This document shows positions 41,802 through 50,623 of a stretch of 64,000 bases of DNA, piece after piece. Every line of letters starts with the position of its first letter. Position 1 is the first letter of the stretch. The notes under the pieces are model-generated. The model was given only the letters and a program-made list of their open reading frames with translations, was not told where the DNA came from and did no database searches. This stretch comes from Siccirubricoccus phaeus. Lineage in GTDB: Bacteria; Pseudomonadota; Alphaproteobacteria; Acetobacterales; Acetobacteraceae. Made by a program: the position numbers and the translations under genes. The stretch covers positions 186,001 to 250,000 of the forward strand of contig NZ_SRXO01000003.1 in NCBI RefSeq assembly GCF_008360935.1, given 5' to 3'.

Positions 41802-43154
41802 CTACAGCGCCAGCCGCACCAGCCCCGCCACCGCCACCACGCCGAGCGTCCGCACCACCCCGAGCTTCAGCCGGAACAGGCACAGCGCCGCCAGCACCGC
41901 CAGCACCGCCGCCAGCGGATCGAGGCTCGGCAGCACCGGCAGATCCAGCGCCAGCGGCCCGAGCGGCACCCGCACGACCTCGGCGAAGATCACCCGCAGC
42001 CCGAACCACAGGGCGAGGTTGCCGATCACCCCCACCACCGCCGCCGTCACCCCGGCCAGCGCGCCCTTCAGCTTCGGCGCGTCATGCAGCCGCTCCACGA
42101 AGGGAGCGCCGAGGAAGATGAAGGCGAAGCAGGGCAGGAAGGTCACCCAAAGGGTCAGCGCGGCCCCGGCGATGCCGCCGGCAATGCCCCCCGCCGCATG
42201 CCCCGCCAGATAGCCGACGAATTGCAGCACGAGAATGAGCGGCCCTGGCGTGGTCTCGGCCAGGCCCAGCCCGGCCAGCATCTGCTCGGCGGTGAGCCAG
42301 CGGTAATGCTCCACCGCCTCCTGCGCCACATAGGCCAGCACGGCATAGGCGCCGCCGAAGGTGACCACCGCCATCTTGGAGAAGAACCAGGCGATGTCGC
42401 CCCAGGGGGCCTGATCCAGCAGCAGCGCCACCGGCCAGACCCAGAGCACCAGCGCCACCAGCCCGGCCCGCCGCGCCGCACCGGAAAGCCGGGCGATGCG
42501 CCCCGGCTCGGCGGCCAGCAGCGCATCCAGCAGGGTGGGCGGGCCCGCCATGTCCCGGCCACGGCCGCCGCCGGCGAAGCCCGCGGGCAGCGCATAGCCC
42601 AGCAGCGCCGCCGCCAGCACCACGATGGGGAAGGGAAGCTGGAAGGCATAAAGCGCGAGGAAGGCCGCCACCGCCACCGCCCAGGGCAGTGCCCCGCGCA
42701 GGGCGCGCCGTGCGACGCGCAGCAGCGCTTCCAGCACCAGCACCAGCACGGCGCATTTCAGGCCGAAGAACAGCGCCGCCACCAGCGGCACCTGACCCAG
42801 CGTGGCGTAGAGGATGGAGAGCGCCAGCATCACCAGCGCCCCGGGCAGGACGAAGAGCAGCCCCGCCGCCACGCCGCCGGCCACGCCATGCAGCAGCCAG
42901 CCGAGATAGGTGGCGAGCTGCATCGCCTCCGGCCCCGGCAGCAGGGTGCAGAAATTCAGCGCGTGCAGGAACCGGGAGTCGGAGACCCAGCGGCGCTCCT
43001 CCACCACCACCCGGTGCATCAGGGCGATCTGCCCGGCCGGGCCGCCGAAGGAGAGGCAGCCGATCCGCGCCCAGGCCCGCACCGCCTGCCCCAGGCTGGG
43101 AAAGCCGGCGACGTCCCCGGCGGCCGGTGCCGCCCCCGCCTGAACCCCCGCCAT
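41802..43154 (-). CDS. chrA: Chromate efflux transporter ChrA family
   Basis: A 450-residue inner-membrane protein made of two homologous CHR halves of about six helices each. Typical motifs are GCLSFGGPAGQIALMHR (N-half), FCTLLPGPEAMQLATYLGW, and the second-half VTFGGAYAVLAYV and GLGLAETTPGPLILVLQFVGY. Family members export chromate, and also sulfate-like anions. I use ATG 43154; a GTG at 43178 would add 8 residues. No chrB regulator is present, so the metal role is by family only. Confidence 0.92.
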   Translation of the reverse strand: MAGVQAGAAPAAGDVAGFPSLGQAVRAWARIGCLSFGGPAGQIALMHRVVVEERRWVSDSRFLHALNFCTLLPGPEAMQLATYLGWLLHGVAGGVAAGLLFVLPGALVMLALSILYATLGQVPLVAALFFGLKCAVLVLVLEALLRVARRALRGALPWAVAVAAFLALYAFQLPFPIVVLAAALLGYALPAGFAGGGRGRDMAGPPTLLDALLAAEPGRIARLSGAARRAGLVALVLWVWPVALLLDQAPWGDIAWFFSKMAVVTFGGAYAVLAYVAQEAVEHYRWLTAEQMLAGLGLAETTPGPLILVLQFVGYLAGHAAGGIAGGIAGAALTLWVTFLPCFAFIFLGAPFVERLHDAPKLKGALAGVTAAVVGVIGNLALWFGLRVIFAEVVRVPLGPLALDLPVLPSLDPLAAVLAVLAALCLFRLKLGVVRTLGVVAVAGLVRLAL

Positions 43155-43329
43155 GCCGCGCCCCCGCCCTGCCGGCACGCCCTATGCCACAAAGTGGGCG
43201 GCGCCGGGATAGGCGGCCGATGGCACCGAAGCCGCGCGGCTTGCGCCGGATCAAGGCGCCGCCGCCCCGCCGGGGTGGAGATTGCCGGCTGCATTCATCA
43301 GAATGTCACCAGGAAGGGAGGCGCCTGCC

Positions 43330-43755
43330 ATGACCCTGAACCGCCCGCTCCTCGACGTGGTCCTCCGGCGCCAGCCGGTGACCCTGCCGCCCGAGGCGAA
43401 GGTGCAGGAGGCCTGCCGGGCCATGCGCGAGCACCGGATCGGCGCCGTGCTGGTCACCGACCAGGCGGGAAGGCTGCTCGGCATCTTCACCGGGCGCGAT
43501 GCGGTCTGCCGCATGCTGGCGGAGGGCCATGACCCTGCCGGCACCTGTCTCAAGGACGTGATGACCCCCACCCCGGCGAGCCTCGGCAAGCAGGCGCGGG
43601 CGATCGAGGCGCTGCGGCTGATGCAGGACCGGGGCTGCCGGCACGTGCCCATCGTCGAGGGCGGGCGGGTCTGCGGCATCGTCTCCCGCGGCGATTTCCG
43701 TGGCGGGGAGCTGGAGCGGCTGGAGGAGGAGACCAACCTGTGGGAAAGGCTGTGA
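43330..43755 (+). CDS. CBS-domain pair protein
   Basis: This 141-residue protein is two CBS domains (about 8-65 and 74-132, with HRIGAVLVTDQAGRLLGIFTGRD and CRHVPIVEGGRVCGIVSRGD) and nothing else. Such Bateman modules bind adenine nucleotides and sense energy state, but no partner is suggested by neighbours. The ATG at 43330 follows GGAAGGGAGGCGCCTGCC, a good RBS. Divergent from chrA. Confidence 0.92.
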   Translation: MTLNRPLLDVVLRRQPVTLPPEAKVQEACRAMREHRIGAVLVTDQAGRLLGIFTGRDAVCRMLAEGHDPAGTCLKDVMTPTPASLGKQARAIEALRLMQDRGCRHVPIVEGGRVCGIVSRGDFRGGELERLEEETNLWERL

Positions 43756-43818
43756 CCCGGCGCGATTGACCGCGGCGCCGCCGCTCAGGGAGACTGCCCC
43801 CCCGACCCGGAGGCCCGC

Positions 43819-44499
43819 ATGGCGCCGCGCCACCTGCTGCTTTGCCTGTCCCTGCTGCTGGCGGCCTGCGCCGAGGGGGGCGTGGACAAATTCGGCCTGC
43901 CCGCCCGGGCCACCGGGCGCGATGGCGATACCGGCGCAGGCGGCGTCCCCGGCACCGCCACGGCGGCGGTGACCGCCTTCCTGCATCTCTGCGGCCGGCT
44001 GGAGGGGGCGGAGGTGGAAAGCCGCGCCCGCACCTATGGCTTCGTGCCGCTGGACCCCAGTCGGGTGCCGGCCGCGGCGGCGCCCGTCCCCGGCTCCCGC
44101 GTCATGGCCCGGCCGCAGGGGGCGCCGGCGGTGCTGGTCTGGACCGAGGCGGGGCCAGGCTGCGAGCTGGCGGTCGGCGGGGTGGATCCGGCGGCGCTGA
44201 CCTCGGCCTTCGACACCATGCTGCAGGGGCTGGGCCAGCGGCCGGAGCTGGTGGTGAACAGCAGCCTGCCGCTGCCGCCGGACCAGGGCGGCGAGTTGCG
44301 GCTGCAGCGGGCAGCGGTGGTGGCGCCGCGGGCGCTGGTGCCGGCGCCCCCACGGCTGATCTTCCTGCGCACCGCCAGCGGCGGCCGCACCATCCAGGGG
44401 GTGCTGACGGTGCGGGTGATGCTGCCTGGGGCGCCCCCGGACGGGGGCTTCGGCGCGCCCGCTACTCCGCCGCCATCGCTGGGGGCGCCGAAGGGCTGA
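43819..44499 (+). CDS. Putative lipoprotein, unknown function
   Basis: This 226-residue protein has a signal peptide with a lipobox ending LLAAC (Cys17), so it is probably anchored to a membrane. The remainder has no domain I recognise; it is Pro/Ala/Gly-rich near the C-terminus and conserves two cysteines (HLCGRLEG and GPGCELAVGG) that might form a disulfide. Its last 38 bases overlap the end of the convergent oxidoreductase gene. Confidence 0.72.
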   Translation: MAPRHLLLCLSLLLAACAEGGVDKFGLPARATGRDGDTGAGGVPGTATAAVTAFLHLCGRLEGAEVESRARTYGFVPLDPSRVPAAAAPVPGSRVMARPQGAPAVLVWTEAGPGCELAVGGVDPAALTSAFDTMLQGLGQRPELVVNSSLPLPPDQGGELRLQRAAVVAPRALVPAPPRLIFLRTASGGRTIQGVLTVRVMLPGAPPDGGFGAPATPPPSLGAPKG

Positions 44500-47400
44500 G
44501 CACGGCCTGCTCCAGCTCCGCCATGCGGGCGCGGGTGGCGGCGGCATTCCGTGCCTTGACCGGACCATAGCCCTTGATGCCGGCGGCGGCTTCGGCCCAG
44601 TCGCAGATCGCCGCATGGGTCGTCGGGGAGAGGGGGACCAGCAGCCGCTCGATGCCGGCGCGGTATTCGGCGATGAGGGCGCGTTCCATGCGGCGTTCCT
44701 CGGTGCGGCCGAAGGGGTCCAGCGCGGTGCCGCGCAGCACCTTGCCATGGCGCAGCCAGGAGAGCGCCTTGCCCATCCAGGGGCCGAACACCATTTTGCG
44801 CGGCTGGCCGGTGACGGGATCCGGCTTCGCCAGCAGCGGCGGCGCCATGTTGAACTCGATGCGCTGCGTGCCGCTGAAATGGCTGCCGAGGAAGCCCCGC
44901 CATTCCGGCAGGGAGTGCAGCCGCGCCACCTCGTACTCGTCCTTGTAGGCCATGAGGCGGTAGAGCTGCGTCGCCACGGCGCGGGTCAGCCGCTCCTGAC
45001 CCGGGGCGTCGCGCCGCTCCGCCTCCCGCACCTTGGCCACGAAATCGGCGTAGTCCCGGGCATAGGCGGCGTTCTGGTACTCGGTGAGGTCCGCCACGCG
45101 GCGGGCGATCAGCGCGTCCAGCGGCAGCTCCTCGGGCCGCACCGGGGCGGGCGGGGCCAGGGCCGCCTGGCGGCCGAGGGCGAAGGCGGCCTTGTTGCGC
45201 TCGATCTGGGCGCCGTTCAGCTCCAGGGCGCGGTTGATCGCCTCGGCGGAGAGCGGCACGAGGCCGCGCTGGAAGGCGATGCCGAGCAGCCAGACATTCA
45301 GGTAGATCAGATCGCCCAGCGCCTCCTCCACCACCTGCACGCCGGGCACCGTCACCACCTCCCGGCAGGCCGACCGCACGCTGGCCAGCATGCCGTCCCG
45401 GTCATAGCGCGTGGCGGGGTTGAGGACGAATTGCGCGGTGGGTTGGAGGTCGTCGTTCAGCACGGCGATGGTGCGCTCGCTGCCGAGCAGCGGGCGGGCG
45501 GTGCGGCCCTGCGCCACCACCATATCGGCCGAGAGCAGCAGATCGGCCTGGCCCATGCCGATGCGCGGGCTGTCGATCGTCTCCGGCGCCGCGCCGGCAC
45601 GGCCGATGCGAAGCTGGGCGAAGACGCCGCCGCCCTTCTGGGCGAGGCCGAGCATGTCCACCGAGCGCGTCGGCCGCCCTTCCAGATGCGCCGCCATGCC
45701 GAGGATGGCCGAGAGCGCCGTGACGCCCTGGCCGCCCACCCCGGCGATGAGGATGTTGAAGGCCGGCTCGCCCTCCCGCGGTTCCGGGATGGCCGGGTCC
45801 GCCACCGCCTCGCCCAGCTTCGGAACGGGCTTCTTCACCGGCTCCGCGCCGACCAGCGTGACGAAGGAGGGGCAGAACCCCTCGACGCAGGAAAGGTCCT
45901 GATTGCAGGCGCTCTGGTCGATCTGCCGCTTGCGGCCGAATTCGGTCTCCAGCGGCTCGACGGCAAGGCAATTCGAGGTGCGGGAGCAATCGCCGCAATC
46001 CTCGCAGACCCGCGGGTTGATCGCGACGCGCTTCACCGCCGCCGCCTGGGTGCCGCGCTTGCGCTTGCGGCGGCGCTCCGTCGCGCATTGCTGGTCATAG
46101 ATCAGCACCGTCACGCCCGGCACTTCGCGGAGCTGGCGCTGCACCGCATCCAGGTCGCGCCGGTGATGGTACTCAATGCCCTTGGGCATGGACTCGTCGC
46201 CCTGATGCCTTGCGGGATCCTCGGAGACGAGGACGATCTTCTCCACGCCTTCGGCGGCGACGAGCTGGGCGATCTCCGGCACGCCGAGCTCGCCATCCAC
46301 CACCTGGCCGCCGGTCATCGCCACGGCGCTGTTGACTAGGACCTTGTAGGTCATGTTGGCGCCGGCAGCGACCGCCTGGCGGATGGCGAGGCTGCCGGAA
46401 TGGGCAAAGGTGCCGTCGCCGAGATTGACGAACATATGCGGTTCGGAGACGAAGGGCGCCATGCCGAGCCAGGGAATCCCCTCCGCCCCCATATGGGTGA
46501 AGAGGTCCGTCTTGCGGTCCATGTAGATCGCCAAAGTGTGGCAGCCGATGCCGGCCATGGCGTGGCTGCCCTCCGGCACCCGCGTGGAGGTGTTGTGCGG
46601 GCAGCCCGGGCAGAAATGCGGCGTGCGGTCATGCACCGGCGGCGCCTGCAATTGCGCGATGCGGTCCAGCCGGCGGATGGCGTCGTGGAGCCGCTCGGTC
46701 TGCAATTCCTCCGGCAGCCGGGCGGCCAGGGCGCGCAGCACGCCGCCGGCATCCAGCTCCGTCAGGTCGGAGAGCAGGCGGCGGCCCTGCTCATCCCGCT
46801 TGCCCACCACGCGCGGGCGCTCCTCCAGCTCATAGAGCGCGTCGCGGAGCTGCGGCTCGATCACCGGGCGGCGATCCTCGACGACCATGATCTCCTCGAG
46901 CCCGCGGGCGAAGGCGCGGGCACCCTCGGCATCCAGCGGCCAGGCGAGACCGACCTTCCAAACGCGGAGCCCGGCCATGCGCGCCAGCTCCTCCGTGATG
47001 CCGGCATCGTGCAGCGCCTGGCGCAGGGTAGCGTAGCCCTTGCCGCGCGCGGCGATGCCGAAGCGCGCCCGCGGGCTGTCCATGACGATGCGGTTCAGCC
47101 CATTGGCCCGGGCGAAGGCCACGGCCGCCGGCAGCTTGAAGTGCCGCAGCCTTTCCTCCTGCGGGATGGCGTGGTCGCGCAGGCGGATATGCACGCCATC
47201 CGGCGGGAAGGCGAAATCCGGCGTCACCGCGGCGTAATGCGCCGGGTCCACCATCACGGTGCCGGCGCCATCCATCGTCTCCGCCACGCATTTCATGCCG
47301 ACCCAGAGGCCGGCGAAACGCGACATGTCGATGGCCTTCAGCCCGTACTCCAGGATCTCATGCACCCCGGCCGGGTCGAGCACCGGCATCTCGACATCCA

Positions 47401-47899
47401 TGAAGGAATATTCGCAGCCGGAGGTGATGGTGGAGGATTTGCAGGAGGGATCGTCGCCGGCCAGCGCCAGCACGCCGCCCTTCGGCGCGGTGCCGGCGCT
47501 GTTCGCATGGCGCAGCGCATCGCCGCTGCGATCGACGCCGGGCCCCTTGCCGTACCAGATGCCGAAGACGCCATCGAATTTCTGGTTGCCGTAGAGCGCG
47601 ACCTGCTGCGTGCCCCAGATGGCGGTCGCCGCCAGATCCTCGTTCAGCCCGGGGCGGACGACGATGTTCGCTGCCTCCAGCCGCGCCTTCTGGCGCTGGA
47701 GCTGCATGTCATAGGTGCCGAGCGGGGAGCCGCGATAGCCGCTGACATAGCCGCCGGTGTTCCACCCGAGGGCGCGGTCCAGCTCATGCCGCATCAGCGG
47801 CAGGCGGACCAGCGCCTGGATGCCGGTCAGCAGCAGCGCTTCTCCCGACTTCTCCCACCGGTCGTCCAGTGTGGCGTCGGGGCGTTGGATGCTGCCCAT
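44462..47899 (-). CDS. Indolepyruvate ferredoxin oxidoreductase family protein (fused alpha/beta/gamma)
   Basis: At 1145 residues this is a fusion enzyme. The N-terminal alpha-type domain (about 1-400) and the ThDP-binding domain (about 430-620, with CPGCPHNTS and NLGDGTFAHSG) are followed by a cysteine cluster (CEDCGDCSRTSNC...CNQDLSCVEGFC, about 670-720), a gamma/POR domain (about 735-930, IAGVGGQGVTALSA) and a C-terminal DUF6537-like domain. It oxidatively decarboxylates aryl 2-oxo acids from aromatic amino acids to acyl-CoA, reducing ferredoxin. The start ATG follows GGAGACGAAACC. A divergent Lrp regulator is 320 bp away. Confidence 0.92.
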   Translation of the reverse strand: MGSIQRPDATLDDRWEKSGEALLLTGIQALVRLPLMRHELDRALGWNTGGYVSGYRGSPLGTYDMQLQRQKARLEAANIVVRPGLNEDLAATAIWGTQQVALYGNQKFDGVFGIWYGKGPGVDRSGDALRHANSAGTAPKGGVLALAGDDPSCKSSTITSGCEYSFMDVEMPVLDPAGVHEILEYGLKAIDMSRFAGLWVGMKCVAETMDGAGTVMVDPAHYAAVTPDFAFPPDGVHIRLRDHAIPQEERLRHFKLPAAVAFARANGLNRIVMDSPRARFGIAARGKGYATLRQALHDAGITEELARMAGLRVWKVGLAWPLDAEGARAFARGLEEIMVVEDRRPVIEPQLRDALYELEERPRVVGKRDEQGRRLLSDLTELDAGGVLRALAARLPEELQTERLHDAIRRLDRIAQLQAPPVHDRTPHFCPGCPHNTSTRVPEGSHAMAGIGCHTLAIYMDRKTDLFTHMGAEGIPWLGMAPFVSEPHMFVNLGDGTFAHSGSLAIRQAVAAGANMTYKVLVNSAVAMTGGQVVDGELGVPEIAQLVAAEGVEKIVLVSEDPARHQGDESMPKGIEYHHRRDLDAVQRQLREVPGVTVLIYDQQCATERRRKRKRGTQAAAVKRVAINPRVCEDCGDCSRTSNCLAVEPLETEFGRKRQIDQSACNQDLSCVEGFCPSFVTLVGAEPVKKPVPKLGEAVADPAIPEPREGEPAFNILIAGVGGQGVTALSAILGMAAHLEGRPTRSVDMLGLAQKGGGVFAQLRIGRAGAAPETIDSPRIGMGQADLLLSADMVVAQGRTARPLLGSERTIAVLNDDLQPTAQFVLNPATRYDRDGMLASVRSACREVVTVPGVQVVEEALGDLIYLNVWLLGIAFQRGLVPLSAEAINRALELNGAQIERNKAAFALGRQAALAPPAPVRPEELPLDALIARRVADLTEYQNAAYARDYADFVAKVREAERRDAPGQERLTRAVATQLYRLMAYKDEYEVARLHSLPEWRGFLGSHFSGTQRIEFNMAPPLLAKPDPVTGQPRKMVFGPWMGKALSWLRHGKVLRGTALDPFGRTEERRMERALIAEYRAGIERLLVPLSPTTHAAICDWAEAAAGIKGYGPVKARNAAATRARMAELEQAVLSPSAPPAMAAE

Positions 47900-48100
47900 G
47901 GTTTCGTCTCCAGACCCTTGGACGTAAATGTCGGGCCGGGGTGGAGCAAGGGCAAGCCCCTGGCCCGCCCCGGATTTCCAGAAGGATGGCCCGGGAGCGG
48001 CAGGGAATCCTGCCGAATTTCCGTGTGCGCCCGCGAAGAGGCGGAAGATCCTGCTGCGAACCTGGCCGGCAGCCGGCAGGATGTCGCGGCGCGGGACACC
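47900..48100. other. Upstream region of the oxidoreductase gene
   Basis: Gap between the divergent oxidoreductase and Lrp genes, before repeat B3. It includes the AT-richer patch TTGGACGTAAATGTC close to the oxidoreductase RBS, where a promoter is expected. No clear dyad found. Confidence 0.35.
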
Positions 48101-48202
48101 GAGAGGGGCAAAGCCCCTCTCGCGGTTGGCCGCAGCGCATCCAACCCTCACCAAAGGCCGAAGGACCTTGGGACCCTTGAGCCTGGGCCTCGCGGGTTGA
48201 AA
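48101..48202. repeat. Intergenic repeat, family B (copy B3)
   Basis: GAGAGGGGCAAAGCCCCTCTC hairpin (perfect arms around AAA), then CCAAAGGCCGAAGGACCTTGG and CCCTTGAGCCTGGGCCTCGC, matching B2 and B4. It ends within 20 bp of the Lrp start, so it overlaps the expected promoter. Confidence 0.72.
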
Positions 48203-48221
48203 CGGCGCTAGCATGGGCCCC

Positions 48222-48689
48222 ATGGATACGCCCCGCCTGGACGCCATCGACCGCCGCATCCTCCGCGCCCTGCACCACAATGCCCGGCTGACCAATGCCG
48301 AGCTGGCGGAACAGGTCGGCCTCTCCCCCTCCCCCTGCTGGACCCGGGTGAAGCGGCTGGAACAGGCCGGGCTGATCCAGGGCTATGTGGCGATTCTCGA
48401 CCAGGCCCAGCTCGGCCTGCCCGACACCGTCATCATCGAGGTGATGATGGAGCGCCACGACGAGGAAAGCCTGAAACGCTTCGAGGCCGCGGTCACCGAA
48501 ATGCCGGAGGTGATCGAAGCCTGGCTGGTCACCGGCGAATACGACTACGTCATCAAGGCCGCGGTGGGCGGCACTGCGGGGTATGAAAGGCTGCTGCGGG
48601 AGAAGCTCTACCGCCTGCCCGGCGTCCGCCACACCCGCACCAGCTTCACCCTGCGCTGCCTGAAGCAGAGCTGGACGCCTTCTCCCTAG
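48222..48689 (+). CDS. Lrp/AsnC-family transcriptional regulator
   Basis: This 155-residue regulator starts at ATG 48222 (48213 also possible) with MDTPRLDAIDRRILRALHH, a winged helix (about 1-65, LTNAELAEQVGLSPSPCWTRVKRL) and a C-terminal RAM/effector domain (about 70-150). The family senses amino acids. Divergent placement beside the aryl-2-oxo-acid oxidoreductase suggests it controls that gene in response to an aromatic or branched amino acid. The stop codon TAG lies in the terminus of repeat E3. Confidence 0.93.
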   Translation: MDTPRLDAIDRRILRALHHNARLTNAELAEQVGLSPSPCWTRVKRLEQAGLIQGYVAILDQAQLGLPDTVIIEVMMERHDEESLKRFEAAVTEMPEVIEAWLVTGEYDYVIKAAVGGTAGYERLLREKLYRLPGVRHTRTSFTLRCLKQSWTPSP

Positions 48690-48803
48690 TGTCCTGCCCG
48701 CCGCGTTCCCTGGAAACCCAGCGAACGCGGCGGGCAGGACACTGAAAACAAACGCTGGTGGCCCGAGAACGAAGTCGGCAGAACTGCGGAATCGGGATAC
48801 CAG
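48686..48803 (-). repeat. Three-armed ~120-bp repeat with inverted ends, family E (copy E3)
   Basis: Reverse orientation. Ends CTAGTGTCC (48686-48694) and GGATACCAG (48795-48803). Its long arm is CCGCCGCGTTC.../...GAACGCGGCGG on the element strand. It changes both sides relative to E1, so pairing is conserved. Confidence 0.82.
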
Positions 48804-48812
48804 CCTGCGATC

Positions 48813-48852
48813 GGCCTGAGCGTGCCCATCGGGAGATGTGCATGCTCAGGCC
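48813..48852. repeat. Stem-loop GGCCTGAGC...GCTCAGGCC
   Basis: Perfect 9-bp arms (48813-48821 and 48844-48852) separated by 22 bp that include further pairing (GTGC/GCAT-like). Downstream of the Lrp gene and E3, in a non-coding stretch. Confidence 0.6.
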
Positions 48853-48879
48853 GTGAGGTGCTGGCGCAAAATGTCCAGG

Positions 48880-48907
48880 CCGCATCGGCCTGGTCAGGCC
48901 GATGCGG
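48880..48907. repeat. 28-bp near-perfect palindrome
   Basis: CCGCATCGGCCTG (48880-48892) and CAGGCCGATGCGG (48895-48907) are exact inverted copies with only GT between them. Together with 48813-48852 it occupies the 3' side of the DUF4214 gene (stop at 49044), so it may be its terminator. Confidence 0.65.
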
Positions 48908-49043
48908 GTCCAGCCGCTCCACCGGCAGGCCTCAATGCGGCCCTTCAGGCAGTCGCCACCGGCGGCACCTGCCGACGGCGCCCACCGCATGCCCGGCGGA
49001 AACGGCCGTCGCCTGGCAGATCCCGCGCCGCGGCTGGGGCCGG

Positions 49044-50336
49044 TCACATCACCCACACGCCATCGGTCACCCCGCCGGGGGCGCTGGCGGCCCGGCCGAG
49101 GGCACCGGCATCGCTCCGCCAGCTCCCCGCCCCGGTCGCGGTGAAGCTCCAGAGACCGTCCGTGTCCTGCGCCGCCTGATGGGCCAGCCCCTCCTGGCTC
49201 AGCGCCAGATCCACCGTGAACTGGTCGCGGTCGAGGCCGGAGGCCAGGCGGCCGGTCTGCAAGGCAAGCTCGGCGGCGGACGGGACGCGGCCCAGCAGGG
49301 TCTGGAACAGCCCGGTCACGAAATCCGCATCGCTCGTCGCGGCCAGCCGGGCGCCGGCGAGGGAGGCGGCGAGGTCCACCCAGGCCATGCCGGCTTCCGC
49401 AGCACCGGCCACGGCACCCAGCGCCGCGCCCTCCTCCACCTGGCCCAGCAGTGCGGCCTGCAGCGCCGCCGCCTTGGCCGCCACGCTGTCCGCGGCGTAA
49501 TCCACCTGGCCATCGGCCAGCTTCACCTGGGAGAGGCCGGACACCCACACCTCTCCGGCGTCGTTCTGAAGCTGCCGCACAGTGTCGCCATAGGCGTTGT
49601 CGGTGGTGACGTCCCGCGCCTCGAAGCCGCCGCGCAGGACGGTGCCGGCGGCGTCCAGGGTGAAGCCGGCCAGGCTCTCGCCGGCCCGCAGCACCGGGAT
49701 GACGCTGTGCGACTCATCGGTGCGGACGGTGATGTCGAGGGCGAAGGCGGCGCTGTTCAGCCCGTCCGAGACCTGGATGAAGACGGTCCGCACCGGCCCG
49801 TCATCCAGGCCGAGGCTGATGCCGTCCCGCAGCTTCAGCGTGTTGCCCACCACCTCGAAGCGCCAGGCGTCTTCCTCGGAGAAGGAGAAGTAGAAGCGGC
49901 CGGTGCTGGTGTCCGGATCGGCGACCGCCAGGGTGCCGATGGTGGCGCCGATCGCGCCGGCGGTGACGGCGCCGCCGGTGGCGAAGGCGAGGGCGGTGGG
50001 GGCGGTGTCGTCCTGGTCCAGCACGGTCACCTGGTAGCGCTGGGCGAGGTCCTGGGTGGTGTTGTCGGCGAAGACCAGGCGGAGCTGCAGATCGAGCAGC
50101 GTGCTGGCGCCGTTGAAGGCTTCGAAATCGAGGGCGGCGGAGGGGGAGATGCTGATCAGCCGGGTCGCCGCGTTCCATTCCGCGCTGAAGAAGAGGCCGT
50201 AGCGGCCGGTCACCTCGATGCGGCTGAGGCCGCCGATATCGCCGGAGAGAGCCAGGTTGCCGACCCAGGCATCGGCCAGGGTGTTTTCGGTGATCAGGCT
50301 TGGCAGCACTCCGTTTACCGTCACGGCGCGGGGCAT
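49044..50336 (-). CDS. Cadherin-like/DUF4214-domain protein
   Basis: This 430-residue protein has no classical signal peptide. The N-terminal half contains a cadherin-like beta domain (about 90-215, with DQDDTAPTALAF, ADPDTSTGRF and FIQVSDGLN). The C-terminal half carries a DUF4214-like helical region (about 315-395, TGLFQTLLGRVPSAAELALQTG and LSQEGLAHQ). Such proteins are often large surface or type-I-secreted adhesin-like proteins. Here it is short, without visible RTX calcium repeats. Function unknown. Start ATG 50336 rather than the longer frame to 50363. Confidence 0.78.
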   Translation of the reverse strand: MPRAVTVNGVLPSLITENTLADAWVGNLALSGDIGGLSRIEVTGRYGLFFSAEWNAATRLISISPSAALDFEAFNGASTLLDLQLRLVFADNTTQDLAQRYQVTVLDQDDTAPTALAFATGGAVTAGAIGATIGTLAVADPDTSTGRFYFSFSEEDAWRFEVVGNTLKLRDGISLGLDDGPVRTVFIQVSDGLNSAAFALDITVRTDESHSVIPVLRAGESLAGFTLDAAGTVLRGGFEARDVTTDNAYGDTVRQLQNDAGEVWVSGLSQVKLADGQVDYAADSVAAKAAALQAALLGQVEEGAALGAVAGAAEAGMAWVDLAASLAGARLAATSDADFVTGLFQTLLGRVPSAAELALQTGRLASGLDRDQFTVDLALSQEGLAHQAAQDTDGLWSFTATGAGSWRSDAGALGRAASAPGGVTDGVWVM

Positions 50337-50623
50337 GGCAGGTCGTCTCCGGCGTCTAGGCACATGAGACAGGCGAGACCTTAAGGATCCCTTGTGTGCG
50401 TATTTTTGAGACGTAAATTCGGAGATGTGGCGGCGGTTTTCAGGACTGGTGGCGTAAAGACGGAATCGATGGCGAATAATCGGGATTGTCGGAATGGCGG
50501 AGCGCCGCCCCGGTCGGTGGCGGACCGGACGGCGCGGAGGGGAGGGGTCGGCGGCCGCGGAGTCTCGCGGGACGCCCGCTTCGCGGATGACGGCCCCCCG
50601 GCCCGGCGCTACATCCGGGGGTG

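Noticed and set aside
41558-42121. Plus-strand 187-codon frame over the flavoprotein end and chrA
   Set aside because: Ala/Pro/Arg-rich shadow; ChrA motifs are on the other strand.
44615-48211. Long plus-strand frames inside the oxidoreductase gene
   Set aside because: The minus-strand frame has complete ThDP, Fe-S and gamma-domain motifs; the plus frames are His/Gly/Arg-rich noise.
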